A stretch of DNA of 64,000 nucleotides from Hemibagrus wyckioides (GCF_019097595.1 NC_080732.1:11178775-11242774); one strand, 5' to 3'. Positions 1 through 12,243 are shown, counted from the first letter of the stretch. Numbers and translations: made by a program. The notes: a model not told the origin generated them from the letters alone.

Positions 1-110
1 AGGTGTTAGTACCCATGTGGACATGAGAAACACACAGAGAGCTCAGGATCAATCAGGAACACTGGAGCTGTAATGTGGCAATGCTACCTGCTGCTCCACC
101 ATGTCACACT
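1..110. repeat. Fragment of a common fish interspersed repeat
   Basis: The text around 40-105 (GAGCTCAGGATC, then AACACTGGAGCTGTAATG, then CTACCTGCTGCTCCACCATG) follows the wording of a very abundant fish interspersed repeat whose consensus describes 'ctggagctgtgaggcagcaacgctacctgctgc'. The recognition is from memory of that repeat and not from a search. The copy is diverged and truncated by the window edge. Further pieces of the same kind of repeat occur near 2085-2200 and 3463-3580. Confidence 0.5.
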
Positions 111-394
111 TCCCATAAATAATTATTAATGTTTTTTTTAGTATTTGTGTTTGTGTGTTTTTTCTTTCTATTTTTTTACTTGCATGTTTGTTCTTTCTCC
201 TGCTAGCTCATTTTGATTTCCTCCCTCCTTCCTTGTATGACATCCTTACACAAACGCAGCACCTGCGTAATGGAAAACTCTGTGTTTATGCTGCTCAGTC
301 AATACAGTAGTCTGTCAGGAAAGACAGATCAATATAGCAGCCGCTGCGTCCTGCCTGGAACCAGAATCCAATCACTCCATCCTTTTTGTCATTT

Positions 395-691
395 CTCTTT
401 CAAATTCAAAAATTCTAATTCAAATTTTATTTGTCACGTACATAATCGTACACAGTACGATATGCAGCGAAATGCTTACACGACTATTTGTTTTGACCCT
501 TGAAAAGGAAAAAGAAATAAGGACAGAAAAAAAAGACAAGGATAAAATGTAAAATATAAAATGTAAAATATACAATATGGAAACTATAATTGCCACAGTA
601 GGTAAATAAAAATAAAATATAATATAAATAAAATAAAATATAAATAAAGTATGGTAGGATAGGATATGGTAGAATATTTATATAAAATATA

Positions 692-741
<50 letters not shown>

Positions 742-960
742 AAATGTAAACAACTGTATTATACAGAACTATATAAAGTGTATAGTGTGCAATAATGTGC
801 AAGGTGCAGACAGCAGCAGTATGGGGTGGTCATGTAGTGAAATAAGGTGATGAGATGATGAGAAGCAGTGGTATTGTCCATCTTTAAAGTACAGATGTGC
901 ACAAGTCCTCTTTGTGTATAAACGGGAGCAAATTTGAGTGAGAAATGTGTAGAAGAGCTA
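395..960. repeat. AT-rich interspersed repeat, LINE-tail-like
   Basis: The block opens with TTTATTTGTCACGTACATAA and a GCAGCGAAATGCTTACACG segment. This is the wording of a widespread fish repeat that often forms the end of LINE copies. It continues through AAAATATAAA-rich low complexity to GTGCAAGGTGCAGACAGCAG. A (TA)n tract sits inside it. The reading frames that cross it come from low-complexity sequence and are not genes. Confidence 0.45.
692..740. repeat. (TA)n microsatellite followed by (TG)n
   Basis: About 19 TA dinucleotides run into five TG dinucleotides. It lies within the AT-rich interspersed repeat at 395-960. Confidence 0.95.
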
Positions 961-1011
961 GCCTTCTTACTTTAATACCACAATCAAGAACAAATGTTTT
1001 ATGTGTGATGC

Positions 1012-1013
<2 letters not shown>

Positions 1014-1045
<32 letters not shown>
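1014..1045. repeat. (GA)n microsatellite
   Basis: A nearly pure run of AG dinucleotides with no gene adjacent. Confidence 0.95.
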
Positions 1046-1049
<4 letters not shown>

Positions 1050-1200
1050 CAGTCCAGTTGCTTTGTGGTTGTGAGGTGAAAGTATGTTGACTATCTAACC
1101 GTAATTGATCTGAAATTCCAGTGGTCAATCTTAAATTCATAAATATGAAAAATACAGTTGAACATCAGTTACCTTTCTTACATCTTTTTGTTTACAATGC

Positions 1201-1240
1201 TTCAAATGTCAAATGTCAAAAGATCAAATGTCAAAAGATC
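1201..1240. repeat. Short tandem repeat, 15-bp unit
   Basis: The unit AAATGTCAAAAGATC occurs twice exactly (1211-1225 and 1226-1240). A partial copy precedes it and the start of another follows. It is a local tandem duplication. Confidence 0.9.
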
Positions 1241-1517
1241 AAAACACACATCAGATGGTGATACTGTGTGATATTTCATTAATACATTTATTTAGAGATT
1301 ATTTGCAGTAAGTTTTCCTGATATTTTCAACGTCCTTTCTTTAAATTCCCAAGCTGCCAGGAGAAAAAATTTTGCTCACTAACTTTCCTGTATAACTTGA
1401 ATGGTTTAAACATTTGATTAATGTTACCAACAACTCTATTCTGTAAATTATGAGAAGAATTGGGTGTTAGTTGTCACATGGTGAGTTTATTTGTTAATGT
1501 CATCTTTTTAGAGGCAA

Positions 1518-1765
1518 TGTACACTCACTGGCCACTTTATTAGTTCTGGGGTGGGAAATGCCTTGTCTTGGTCACTAAAACTGAACAGCTGAATAATGGA
1601 AATGACTGGATTCCTGTTTTTGACTGAGAGGAGTGGAACCTGATGTGGTCTTCTGATGCTGTAGCTCATCCGCCTCAAGGCTCAACTTTCACTACATTTA
1701 TGATAAGTGGTTTTTGGAGTTACTCTAGCATTCCTGTCAGCTAAACCAGTCTGGGGTGGGTTTCC
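1518..1765 (-). mobile_element. Deleted Tc1-like transposon relic
   Basis: The left end carries the terminal sequence ACACTCACTGGCCACTTTAT of a very common fish Tc1 family. Soon after come GAGAGGAGTGGAACCTGATG, a TGTGGTCTTCTGATGCTGTAG segment and CATCCGCCTCAAGG, which match the antisense transposase text of that family. The order is right, but most of the interior is missing and no right terminal repeat is visible. The transposase remnant reads on the minus strand. The copy is dead. The identification is from recall of the family. Confidence 0.75.
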
Positions 1766-2084
1766 CAGTCAATCTTTGTCTTTGTAAATAACAAAAAATT
1801 AAAGAAGAATATACAGTCCTTTCTCAAGGTATTAGGAAGGCTAGGCCAATTCTTTTATTTTTATTGTTTTTGCCATTGATATAGCTTTCATTTAATCATA
1901 TTTCCATCTATTTGTGTTTAATAACTTAGAATATGAAATCTGTTTCAGAAAATAATTTTACTAATATATTTATATTAATATTTGGAATTTTATGATATTC
2001 ATATTTATCGTGCATAAATTCATCTTTTACACCTGTCAAATTTCCAGTTTTTAAAATGTAGTACAGTTAACATAATAAAGGAAA
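1766..2084. other. Unique AT-rich sequence, nothing recognised
   Basis: The stretch is A/T-rich with no extended reading frame, no simple repeat and no transposon end that I recognise. Confidence 0.5.
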
Positions 2085-2200
2085 CCAATGCACAATCCCA
2101 CACAGACAGTCATCTGGGCTGAGGCTTGAACCTAAAACACTAGCATTGTAAGGCAGCCAGACTGCATTCTGCACCATTGTGTCATGAATCCCCTAATTAA
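2085..2200. repeat. Diverged copy of the repeat seen at 1-110
   Basis: CACACAGACAGTCATCTGGG, then GGCTTGAACCTAAAACACTAG and GCAGCCAGACTGCATTCTGC, follow the same consensus order as the fragment at the start of the window, with heavy substitution. Confidence 0.45.
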
Positions 2201-3107
2201 TCAGATTATTACTAGGGCACTCGCTCTGTTATATAATTGTGAGGATTTTTGTATAGAAATTAGCAGCCTCTGTCTTTTTGAGGTAGAACTACATGCAAGC
2301 TCCAAATAATGAATAATTAAAAACTTTATAAGATTAAAAAGTACATAGAATTATGAACATTTTCGGAAACCCACACTTGTCCATTCTCCTGTGAACTTTC
2401 TCATTAACAAGGCACTCCGAACTGACCTCAGAACTACTGCGTACTGAAGGTTTTTTGTTTTTTTTGCACCATTCTGTGATGTGCAGGTCTATAGGTGTTC
2501 CTAATCATGTAGCTGTTTTGTAAATATTTGTGTGAAAGAGCAGCATCTTCAGTGTAAAATCAGTGTAAAACAACTGAAAAGACATTCAGGAATCCTGCCT
2601 TAAATCTGGATATAAAACTACAATCATCTAGTGAGCTGGACTGAGGCTGCAGAGACAATCTCTAAACATCATCTGTGATAATTGATGCACAGGGTGAGTG
2701 CAAAATATGTTACTTAAAATATGTTAATTAAAATCTGTTAATGTTATGTTTATTCTCTGTTGTATTTGTTAATACAGATTTGAATAATAAACATTTGATC
2801 ACAAAAAATACCCAATTTAATTTTATTAGAGTTCTTATGCTGCCAACTAATGCTTGAGAAAGTATTATAACTTAGGGATATAACTTAGTTAGCTTTAATT
2901 AGCAATTCAGTTCAGTTCTTTTATCAGTAGACAGCTTTACAGAAACCTGAATGCAGAACTCTATTCAGCTCTGTAATAGGCAACCTAGAGGAGGAGACAC
3001 CAACATGAGGAAGAAAGCTTGAGAGAAACAAACTGAAACTTAATTTTTTTATTTTCATTTATTCTGAAGACCTCTAAATACTTCATTTAATTATATTAAA
3101 TAATCAT
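2201..3107. other. Unique AT-rich sequence, nothing recognised
   Basis: Both strands lack a convincing reading frame. Short AT runs are present, and the stretch ends at a solo Tc1 end. Nothing here can be assigned a function. Confidence 0.5.
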
Positions 3108-3141
3108 TGGGGTGTGAATACTTTCTGGAGGCACTGTACGT
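3108..3141. mobile_element. Solo Tc1-type terminal repeat
   Basis: GGGGTGTGAATACTTTCTGG followed by AGGCACTGTA is the right end of a familiar fish Tc1 family, whose inverted form begins TACAGTGCCTCC. A TA follows the terminal CTG. No matching left end or transposase text was found upstream, so this is an isolated end of a decayed copy. Confidence 0.65.
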
Positions 3142-3462
3142 GTTGAGTAAGAGAGAAATGTCATTAGGGTCAACCATGAAGACAAACTGATCTCTTATTC
3201 TTTTAATCGGGTTGACTATTTGGATATGAAAGAGCAAAAGAGAGAAAATATGCAGGGCAGCCAGTGCTTCCTCAGAGGCTATTGAGGTTCCTCAAAAGGT
3301 TCCTCATATAGTTATTTGAATAACTAATGGTTAGCTTCTGCATGGGGTTCTAAACCTTTAGATGTTATCTCAGTTCTCCCAGTTCTACAAACTAAAGAAC
3401 TCTTTGTAGGTTTATAGATTTAATAGGTTAATAATATTTTAAACTAACAGTGAACTATACAA

Positions 3463-3582
3463 GGTACAGATGGACTGGTTGGCGTATCATCCTGGGTGAA
3501 TCCCTACCTCAATCCCAGTGTTTCCAGGATATGTTTTGGATCCACTGTAGCTCTGATCAGTGATTACTGAAAGTGCATGAGT
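3463..3582 (+). repeat. Fish interspersed repeat, second-half fragment
   Basis: GATGGACTGGTTGGCGTATC, CATCCTGGGTGAATCCCTAC, CCCAGTGTTTCCAGGATATG and GGATCCACTGTAGCTCTGAT correspond in order to a widespread fish repeat with the wording 'gatggactggcgtcccatccagggtg... cccgggataggctccggatccaccgtgaccctg'. The copy is diverged and short. Confidence 0.6.
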
Positions 3583-3810
3583 AATTGTAATATACATTTA
3601 ATTCATTTTAGTAACAGAATCAGTTTAAAGCATCATTGATTGCAGGATTCGATATTTACTGTATGAAGCATGTGATGCTGAGTTTTTTATTGAAACATTT
3701 TGATTTTATGAACACATTCTGTGGAGGCAGACCACCACTTTAGTGTACTGATGGGAAAATAACACCACCAATAACAGCAACATTTCTGAGTTGTTTAGGT
3801 CTAGAAGACA

Positions 3811-3812
<2 letters not shown>

Positions 3813-3853
<41 letters not shown>
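3813..3853. repeat. (GT)n microsatellite
   Basis: About 20 GT dinucleotides, uninterrupted. Confidence 0.97.
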
Positions 3854-3855
<2 letters not shown>

Positions 3856-4541
3856 TTCACGCACAGCAGGAAAGCTATACCTGCTAGTATAGATGCCAGT
3901 TTTTGCAGATTGACATTTCCCTTGGGGTGCAGTAATTTATGCCAACCCTTATCTTTAAAATCACTTGGTTAGAATACAGATCAGTCATTAAATGATATTT
4001 TATCATCCATCCATCCACCCATACATCTATTGATAAATATATACATACTGCATATACATATCTACATAATAGCATTTATAGATCAACCCCAAAGACTTAT
4101 AAGCTCATTCCACATCCAAACGAACACACCTGACCTTCTTATTTTGATGCTTATGCTTTGACCCTGAACCTAAACCATCTAAGGATACCGTGTATACAGT
4201 TTGTCATGCTTCTTCCATTCCATCAATCACATCTTTACATCTCAGAATGTATCAGATTTACATTTTTATGACAAAATGGCAAGTAACTGCATTGTTATGG
4301 TGAGGGTCACATTTCTACTTCATTCTGAAAATCAGTGGAGATATGCTTGTTTTATTCAGTCTCCTATGTACATTTGTTGGAGTTACTGTCCAATGACAGA
4401 ATACTGTCTGGGGAGAAAACAGATTCAAGGAGGCTATTTCTGCTCCCGAGGACCATGTATTTGGGGCGAGGTGTTTCTTGCTTTCTCAACAAAGACCCAG
4501 AGGACCATTTCCCTTATTTTGTACTTTTTATGGATAAATTG

Positions 4542-4543
<2 letters not shown>

Positions 4544-4581
<38 letters not shown>
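4544..4581. repeat. (CT)n microsatellite
   Basis: About 18 CT dinucleotides, uninterrupted. The frames reading through it on either strand as Leu-Ser or Arg-Glu runs are artefacts of the repeat. Confidence 0.97.
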
Positions 4582-4584
<3 letters not shown>

Positions 4585-4739
4585 CCATACCCACTGTCTG
4601 GTCTGTTTAGAGAGTGAAATTGGGTCTGGTGCCCTAAATAGAAAAACTATTTTTTCTCTCTCCTGTGTTGTATGTATATTTCGTGTTGCTTTAATAGATG
4701 ACTGAGTCACTGAGAAATTATTTATTTATTTATTTGATT

Positions 4740-4800
4740 ATTTTTTAGTGTTTTTTTTTTTTTTTTATTAGTGTGTGTGTGTGTGTATGTGTGTGTGTGT
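4740..4800. repeat. Poly-T and (GT)n tract
   Basis: A 16-T run (4751-4766) precedes an interrupted GT run (4771-4800). Confidence 0.95.
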
Positions 4801-5001
4801 GAATTTGATCACACACTGTGTGGGTGTATCTGAACACATTTATGTCAGGCCTATAGCTTAAGGCTGTGCTTAAGTTGGTAGGGAAAGATGATTGAATGAT
4901 TAAAATGTGAATTAGGGTTGGCCATTCTGACAGAGCCGTATGATCGAGTGAACTGCCATTCTGTTACCCATGAAGTGATGAATATGGGGTAATCAAAAGA
5001 A

Positions 5002-5050
5002 GTGTGTGTGTGTATGTGTGTGTGTGTGTGTGGGTGTGTGAGAGAGAGAG
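5002..5050. repeat. (GT)n/(GA)n compound microsatellite
   Basis: An interrupted GT run is followed directly by five GA dinucleotides. Confidence 0.95.
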
Positions 5051-7290
5051 CAATTTTGCTTTTTCTGTGTGTAGTACAACACTCATGATTGCTTATTTTC
5101 GCTGTTTCCTGTCTGTAACCATTGTAAGGAGGTGTGAACAACTCTTCACAACAGAAGTTCTGTTCTATTCAGCTGCCCTATGAATCACAGAGAAAGTTTA
5201 TGGGTATGACAAAGACTCAAGATGAGACCAGGTCAGAGCGGATGTAAGAACAGATGTGTCTGTAGACTCTGATACTGCAAAGCTAGGGTTAGGGATAGGA
5301 TTAGGGATAAGTGTCTGATGTTTCTTCCTGGCTGTGTCTCTTCCTATGCATACATTTTGTTATTAAATGTCATTCAGGATTTGATGCATATCTAAATAAT
5401 GGATTTGGTAGAATTTATTCTGTTTTTGCACACAAGTGTACATCTCTACCATAAATTTACCAAGGAATTTTATTTATCCAACAGCTCATTCCAATTGTTT
5501 ATTACCCCCTAGATACAGAGACATTTTTTCTGTCTTTCTTTTACATTGACACTTTCACTGTAATGTGGAGCATATGAGTTGCTTCAAACGGCGTTAAAAT
5601 GTCTTTACCAAAAATGTTTTACCTTGCGTAAGCCTTTCTGATACTTTCCTGGGAATTGATGTGATTTAAAGGATTTAGGAACATAACCAGTACTAAATAA
5701 GAAGTGTATTATTTTAACAGCGGTTCAGTTGCAGTTCAGTATTAATTTAACAACAGGATTATCATAAGGAATATCGAAGTCTCATTTCCAACTTTTTTTT
5801 TCACCTAATCAACCACACCATGCTTATACTTTCACTTGAGTACATGTTTCTGTGTTTTCTTCACTCCTGTACACTACATGCCAGTTAAAATCTGGGACAC
5901 ACCTAATTAAATGTAGGTTTTATTTCACCCCCTCTAACCACCAGGGGTGATGAGAATCACCAGGATGCCTTCTTGTTTGCATGCATGTAGAGACCTTTAA
6001 ATAAAAAAAACACCATGTAGCCCATATAGAACTGTCTACCAAATACCCATGACTTCATTCAGAGCTACAGGTTTCTCATCCACCAAAGCAGGGGAACAAT
6101 TCATTGTATTTTTATGCATTTTTATATTACCAGCTTTTTTTATACAACTCTGTGGGATTCTGGACATTCATTAGCTTTGAGAGTTTTCCCTTGTTAGCAT
6201 TATCAGCTATCACTCACAGTTTGCTAAAAAATTTGCATTTTTTTTTTGCTCTTTACTTGGCACTTACCTCTGATTCTCCTCAATGGATGTTTTTTTCCTT
6301 TTGTTTTATTGCACTAGATTGGTTAAATAGTTTTCCCTCCACATACCATGCCCTGTTTATTGTTGAGTTTTTCACTCTGCATTGACATTGTTTGTCTGCT
6401 AAGGTTCCATCCACACAAAAGTCCTTTTTTTCAATTGGGTTATCAGCATTTCAGCATTTTTTCATGATACACTGAGTTACACAACTCATACAACCAGCAT
6501 CTAAATGTCCGGAAAGCCAAAGCTGACCAATTGCTATGGGGTGTTTAAGAGTTGAGTTCATCATGAGGATTGAAGCATAATATTGTGCATATTAGTATTC
6601 AAACGTCAGACATAATTACAGACTTTAGTGCTTAATACAGAGTTGTATAGGATTTGCACTCACTGTAGAGCTTTCCTAAAACAGATTACTCAGTTACTTA
6701 AGATTCTGACTCTGCCTTTCTCATGTGATATCAGCTCAAGCAAGGAGCAGCATTGCGTTCAGTCTGACTTCTGCAGTCTATTCAATCACAATAAATCGTG
6801 TTGAATTGCTGAAGTTTTTTGGGATGTGTATAAACTTTAAAAACAAAGGAATGTCATTTGAGGTCAATATTAAATACACAAATATGACATAACTGATTGA
6901 CAGTTTAAGCCTGTTGTTTGGTATTCACTAGTATCACTTTAGCTGTCTTACTGTTTGTAGGGGGGAGAATCATGCCCTCAAGCTCCTAACAGGTGGCTAC
7001 ATACTCTCTGTCCAGCTTATGGGTATGGCAAATTCATAGCAGCCTCAGCAGAAAAATCTACAAGATTTCCAGAACTGGGTTATCAATGACTGTGTTCCAT
7101 ACATCACAACCAGATTTATGTCCTATGCCCTCTTTCTGGAAATACAAGGTTTTTACGCCTTTGTATGATGCCACAGGGGAACAGGGATGTATAGCCCTTT
7201 GGTGTAAGATCAGAATACATTAACCAGCTAGAATTTACAGTCTGTCTGACCCTCAGGTTCCTCTTACAGGTTATGAAACTTTATTTAAAA

Positions 7291-7294
<4 letters not shown>
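5051..7294. other. Unique non-coding sequence
   Basis: No gene, transposon end or RNA gene could be recognised in these 2.2 kb. A telomere-like TTAGGG-rich patch (about 5284-5310) is too short and irregular to mean anything. The longest frame, at 6104-6385, is a phenylalanine- and leucine-rich translation of T-rich DNA and has no domain. Confidence 0.5.

Positions 7295-7331
<37 letters not shown>
7295..7331. repeat. (TA)n microsatellite
   Basis: About 18 TA dinucleotides. Confidence 0.96.
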
Positions 7332-7333
<2 letters not shown>

Positions 7334-8083
7334 TGCAAGCATGAGCTCCTGAGAAACTAATAGGTCAGCGTAATTTCTGAGTTCATTATAGACTTAGCAC
7401 TAATTCCTTCCTGCCAAAAGCTGGATGCAACGGCAGTTCAAAGACGGTGTGATAGTCTCCAAGTGGTTTTATCTACAGCAGTCCCCTGGGTCACAGGCCT
7501 TTCACCTTTCAACCAAACACTATATACCACCTATTGAACTGTCTGCTGAAAGCATGTGACTACAGACAGAGCTACAGCTTTCTCATTCACCAAAGCAGGG
7601 GAAAGCCTCATCAATTTCATCTCTTCTACTTTGTTAAGTGTATCTTTATATTTTGGCCAGTGCTCAATTGTTCATGAGCTATTTTGGAGTTTTTGGAGTT
7701 TTCCTGTTTTCATTCTAAAATGTTGAACATTTTGAAAAATAAACCAAACCCTTTTCAGTGAGTACAAGTCTCACTTGACAATTATCTCAGTTCATGATTG
7801 GATCCAGTGAATCATTTATCCTGCTTTTTTTCTCACGTTCACACATTTATATGTATCTTATACCTGTAATAGTGACAGGACAGGAGGTTTATTGTAACAG
7901 GATATTATGTGAGAGCGGATGTGTCTGAGTTCAGTGGGGTTTAAAGACAGTATCTGTACCGCACTAGTGATATTTAATCTACAGTGTTGCTGCAGATCAG
8001 TACACAGGAGGGCAGGAAAAGGTGTGGAGGAGTTTTTACAGCCTGTCAGCACCTGTCAGGTGAGGTTTAGCTTTTTAACACAC

Positions 8084-8117
8084 TGTGTGTATGCGTGTGT
8101 GTGTGTGTGTGTGTGTG
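8084..8117. repeat. (GT)n microsatellite
   Basis: GT run with one short interruption near its start. Confidence 0.95.
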
Positions 8118-8579
8118 GAGGTATTGGAGAAGAGAGTTTTAATAAAATTGGGCATCTGAGGAATCTTCCCACAGTATTTGTAACTGTGTAACACCCACAG
8201 ACATGCCTACATACCTGACAGAACACACACACACACCTTTTGAAATACTTTTTTCTTTTTCACTCTGCCTTTTATCTCTTTTTCTACTATATAGCACTTA
8301 ACTTCTGCATGTATCTCTGTTCAGCTTGAGCATGATAATCATCTCAGCTATTCACAATTAAGGACTCATTCTGTCTTTTTTTCTCTCCTTTCCTTTGGGC
8401 TATTACTGAAACAGTAACTCTCAAAGTCCAGTTTATCTACACACACTATGTCTTTAACACCACCAACCAAGAAGTGTTGTGCCGCCAAATGATTGAAAGC
8501 CTGCTTAAAATTGAACAAAATAAAGGCACAATAAAGGACAGCTACCTAATCCGTTCAACTTCTTCACACCAAGCTGGGC

Positions 8580-8900
8580 ACTTAGAGTTTCCGAGACCAA
8601 AAAACAATGTTAGAAAAAGCTCAATGTCCTGAAGTAATCAAATCCTATGAGGCGAGTCCCTAAATCTCTGTCTGGGGAATGTGATTGTTATAATGTATTT
8701 ATTGAAACGTGGGTAAGGTTTTATTTAATCCTCCTCGCTGTAACTGCAAAGGTGTGATGAGAAAAGCACACAGTCTTTCATCATACTACCATCCAACACT
8801 ATTAGATTTCACCATGTTCTGTGTTACACTCTGCGCTTGTATGTGTGGGTTTAATTTGTAGTTGATGCAGAATAAAGTTCACCTTGCCTTAATGTGAGTG
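8580..8900. other. Possible conserved non-coding block
   Basis: Mixed-composition unique sequence without repeats or frames. It contains balanced text such as GGCGAGTCCCTAAATCTCTG and TCCTCCTCGCTGTAACTGC in otherwise AT-rich surroundings. The call rests on texture alone and needs cross-species alignment. Confidence 0.2.
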
Positions 8901-9690
8901 TTATTGCTATCATATAATTGCCACTCATAATATATGCTTTCAATGTGTTTTACATTGCCATTATTTAGTAATTTCCCATTTCACCGACAAGAATATGAAA
9001 GTGTTAATAGAAAAAGTAAAGCAGTGAAAGCGGCATTGCTATAATGATACAGCATTGTCTGATGTATATTTCTGGTGAATAGCCCAGCTATTACTGAGTT
9101 CTGATTTAGGTAAAAGTCAAACTATTCAATATGAAAGATTTCCTATTAGTAAAGCTAAATGATTACAAGAAAATACAGAACTACCTGCCACAGGTTAAAA
9201 TGATTTATGCTATTATTACCTGTATTTAATTTATCTAGAATGCACAATGTATTTGTTTTTCATGCTATTAGATTTGTCTGCTGTACTAGAAATGTTAATT
9301 TGAAAACCATTCGGTTCACCTTTGCGAATATTTGCAGAGGTTAGTAATTATCAATTCCTTTTAACATTCTTGTAACATCTAAAAACACCATTCACAGTGA
9401 AAACATTGAACACAGAAATATTCATAATTCTTAATAATGCTTACAAACTACTCTATGCCACAGTTCTATTAAACTAAGACAGCAGATTTAAGACTGGGAG
9501 TGCAGGTATGTGTAAAACCTGTAAAAGTTTGTTATTTATGGCTTCATCTAAACTGCTGACAAGGCTGCTGTGAAAGCTGCTGTGAACATGGTGTCCACAG
9601 GAAGCCCTCACCTCCCAAGATGCCTTATAGTTGTAGTTCTGTAAGTAATAGCAGTAATTGAAATACTCAGAACACTTAGTGGAGTTGCAC

Positions 9691-9759
<69 letters not shown>

Positions 9760-9779
9760 TAACAATAATAATAATAACA
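9691..9779. repeat. (AAT)n microsatellite
   Basis: More than 20 AAT trinucleotides, interrupted near the right end. The poly-isoleucine frame on the minus strand is an artefact. Confidence 0.97.
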
Positions 9780-11206
9780 AGAAATATAGTCACAACCAGT
9801 GAGCTGAGTAATCTAAACACTCCTCACGCTTGGTTTTGTGTGCTTGAATATCACCCCCAGTGGCCAATTTGGTTGAGATTGCATAGGATGTACTGGATAC
9901 CTACATGAACCTATTTTCATTACAGTAGCTCAGTGTTAACCCTATCAAATGCCTGCTGAAATCGCAGTCAGACATATGGTTGCTGAGAAAGCAATATCAG
10001 TCCTTAGTACCCCTGTCTCTCATATGATCATGGCCCAAGCTTTGCATATAACCTTTACACTTTGTGCCAATCCACCAATTCTAATAATCACATGAGGAAA
10101 TTACACTATACCTTGTTAGAATTGAATGATGTTTAGCGGCCATATTGTTTACAGACTTCAAGATGGTTGTAATCATTTTTGAGAGTCACAGACTGCTGAG
10201 CAGTTAGACACCAAATATCTGAAAATAGGCCTTATACTGTTTGCAAAAGGTTTTGAGTAGTACATATAGACCAATGTACACATTATTACAATGGTTTAGT
10301 TAGCATGATCTGTTTCAGCAGAGAATCAGAAGAAGAATGGATGATTTTATCCAGAGATATGGTTGCTATTTCAGTCTACATATGAAGTATTAGCAATTAC
10401 CTTCATCAGTCTTATTCAAAATCTGAATGGTGCAGGACCTTGTGTTAAAAGAAACTAAACAGGTTTTCTTTTGCATATAAATGCAAATTTGATATAAATA
10501 GAATAAAACAACAGTGAACTGATTTTCAACTACATAAACCTCAACATGTGAAGCTTGGATATGACCTACGTTTGGGTGTGTGTGAATTTTGGAATTTAAG
10601 CAGCTGTAGGTGGTACAGAAATTGGGTCGAATGTTCATGGGTTCAAAGAAGGGTTAAAGTTCTACAAAACATAATTTATTACTAGAACCCAGCTAGGAAT
10701 TAGCATTTTAGGACATGAATCTTTTATATTATTTGCTTGTTTAATACCACAAAATTACACAGTTTCTCTAATTTAAGCTTTTATTTATTGAGCTCTAAAA
10801 TATTTGTGGATTTGAAGTATGTTTTTAGATAAATATGAGGACTGTATTGATTCCCAGGGGCTGACAACATTATACAACAACAGACATACAACATAAATAG
10901 TAGAGCGGGTTTACCTACAGCAGGCAAAGTGCCAGACAACACAGAGTGTAGTACTTTATACACAAAACAGCTGGAGTCAACCAGTATTATAAAAAAAAAC
11001 AAATAAATATAATAATTCAAAATGTTGAGTGACTCGCAAGCCTAAGGCAAGAGGCCTGAATTTAACCTAACAGGGTGTGTTGAAGTGGAATGTGTTATAA
11101 AACTTAGTGTGTGTATAGTGTATAGTTTTTATTCCAAACCAGGATATGCATTTAGACCACAGTGCTTACACTGATGTCAGAGGCTATGCCTTTTCCAAAA
11201 AAAACA
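9780..11206. other. Unique non-coding sequence
   Basis: Nothing is recognised here. The frames at 10390-10638 and 10781-11020 on the minus strand are short and lack a domain or coding texture. Confidence 0.5.
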
Positions 11207-11237
11207 ATTATTATTATTATTATTATTATTATTATAA

Positions 11238-11306
<69 letters not shown>
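11207..11306. repeat. Inverted trinucleotide tract (TTA)n-(AAT)n
   Basis: About ten ATT units (11207-11235) are followed after two or three bases by about 22 AAT units (11238-11305). The two arms are complementary and could form a long hairpin. Confidence 0.95.
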
Positions 11307-11308
<2 letters not shown>

Positions 11309-11639
11309 TTATTAAATATTATTAATTAATTAATAACAATCTACAAATCTATAGCCAACATGTTTTCATATTTTGGTTTTCAAATTTCTAAATTTTTACC
11401 TATTTTCATGTTGAATAGAACTTCATCTTTGAATAGAAATATATATAGGTTCTAATTACAGGCATGTCTAACATTCTTTCGGTTATTAAATGAAATCCAA
11501 CTACATCATCATCATTTCTTTACAGTTATCATGAATTTAGTAACAGTGACATTCATTAAGATTTGAGAACTAGAATACATTAAAAAACTAAGTGATTTGT
11601 TTGCAAATGAATGTATGCAATATATACAGCTATATTGTA

Positions 11640-12165
11640 CAGCTCTGGAAAAAAATAAGAGACCACTGCCCAATCTCCAGATTTGAACCCTATTGAAAAC
11701 CTCTGGAATGTCATCAAGAGGAAGATGGATGGTCACAAACCATCAAGCAAAGCTGAGCTGTTTGCTTTTTTGCAAAAAGAGTGGTATAAAGTTCCCCAAC
11801 AGCAATGTGAGAAACTGGTGGAGAGCATGGAGCCAAAACGCATGCAAATCGGGGTTATTCCACCAAATACTGATTTCTTAATGTTATTTAGCCAAAGCAT
11901 TAAAACAATTTGTTTACAAATGATTTGCATTTTGTTTTATTTGAGTTATTAAAGCTCTGCAAATACTGCATGATCTTGGGTTATCTTGATGTGTTGTCAT
12001 TTCCTTTAAATATACACTCTAAATAAAAATAGTTATATTTTGAATTTAGGAGAAATATTGTCAGCAGTTCACAAAAACTGTTCATCTCACCAATGCATGT
12101 ACCTGTAAGAAAAAAACATAAGAAACTGATTATTTTGCAGTGGTCTCTTATTTTTTCCAGAGCTG
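11640..12165 (+). mobile_element. Internally deleted Tc1-like transposon, 526 bp
   Basis: The left terminal repeat begins CAGCTCTGGAAAAAAATAAG and the right end is its inverse, finishing TTTTTTCCAGAGCTG. Both are flanked by TA (11638-11639 and 12166-12167), the standard Tc1/mariner target duplication. The left repeat is joined almost directly to the last third of the transposase, so the DNA-binding domain and the first two catalytic aspartates are gone. The copy is non-autonomous. Its right end abuts a long (TA)n tract. Confidence 0.9.
11671..11887 (+). pseudogene. Tc1 transposase, C-terminal fragment only
   Basis: The fragment begins [19 protein letters not shown], which contains the third catalytic residue (E of NPIENLW) of a Tc1-type DDE transposase. 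It continues through LQKEWYKVPQQQCEKLVESM, the typical C-terminal helix region. The frame stays open to 11952, but homology fades after about 11880. Everything upstream, including the helix-turn-helix region and both catalytic aspartates, was lost in the deletion joining the left terminal repeat to this point. It cannot make an active enzyme. Confidence 0.88.
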
Positions 12166-12177
12166 TATATATATATA

Positions 12178-12241
<64 letters not shown>
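12166..12241. repeat. (TA)n tract followed by poly-T
   Basis: About 30 TA dinucleotides with one interruption start at the target site of the deleted Tc1 element. A run of about 17 T follows. Confidence 0.95.

Positions 12242-12243
<2 letters not shown>

Noticed and set aside
213..802. Frames of 72-96 codons at the left end
   Set aside because: They read through an interspersed repeat and TA/TG low complexity.
5284..5310. Telomere-like TTAGGG words
   Set aside because: There are only a few irregular copies. An interstitial telomere array would be longer and more regular.
7919..8191. 90-codon plus frame containing a donor-like CAG/GTGAGG at 8057-8065
   Set aside because: There is no acceptor, no domain and no CpG signal. 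The frame continues into a GT microsatellite. A single donor-like word is expected by chance.
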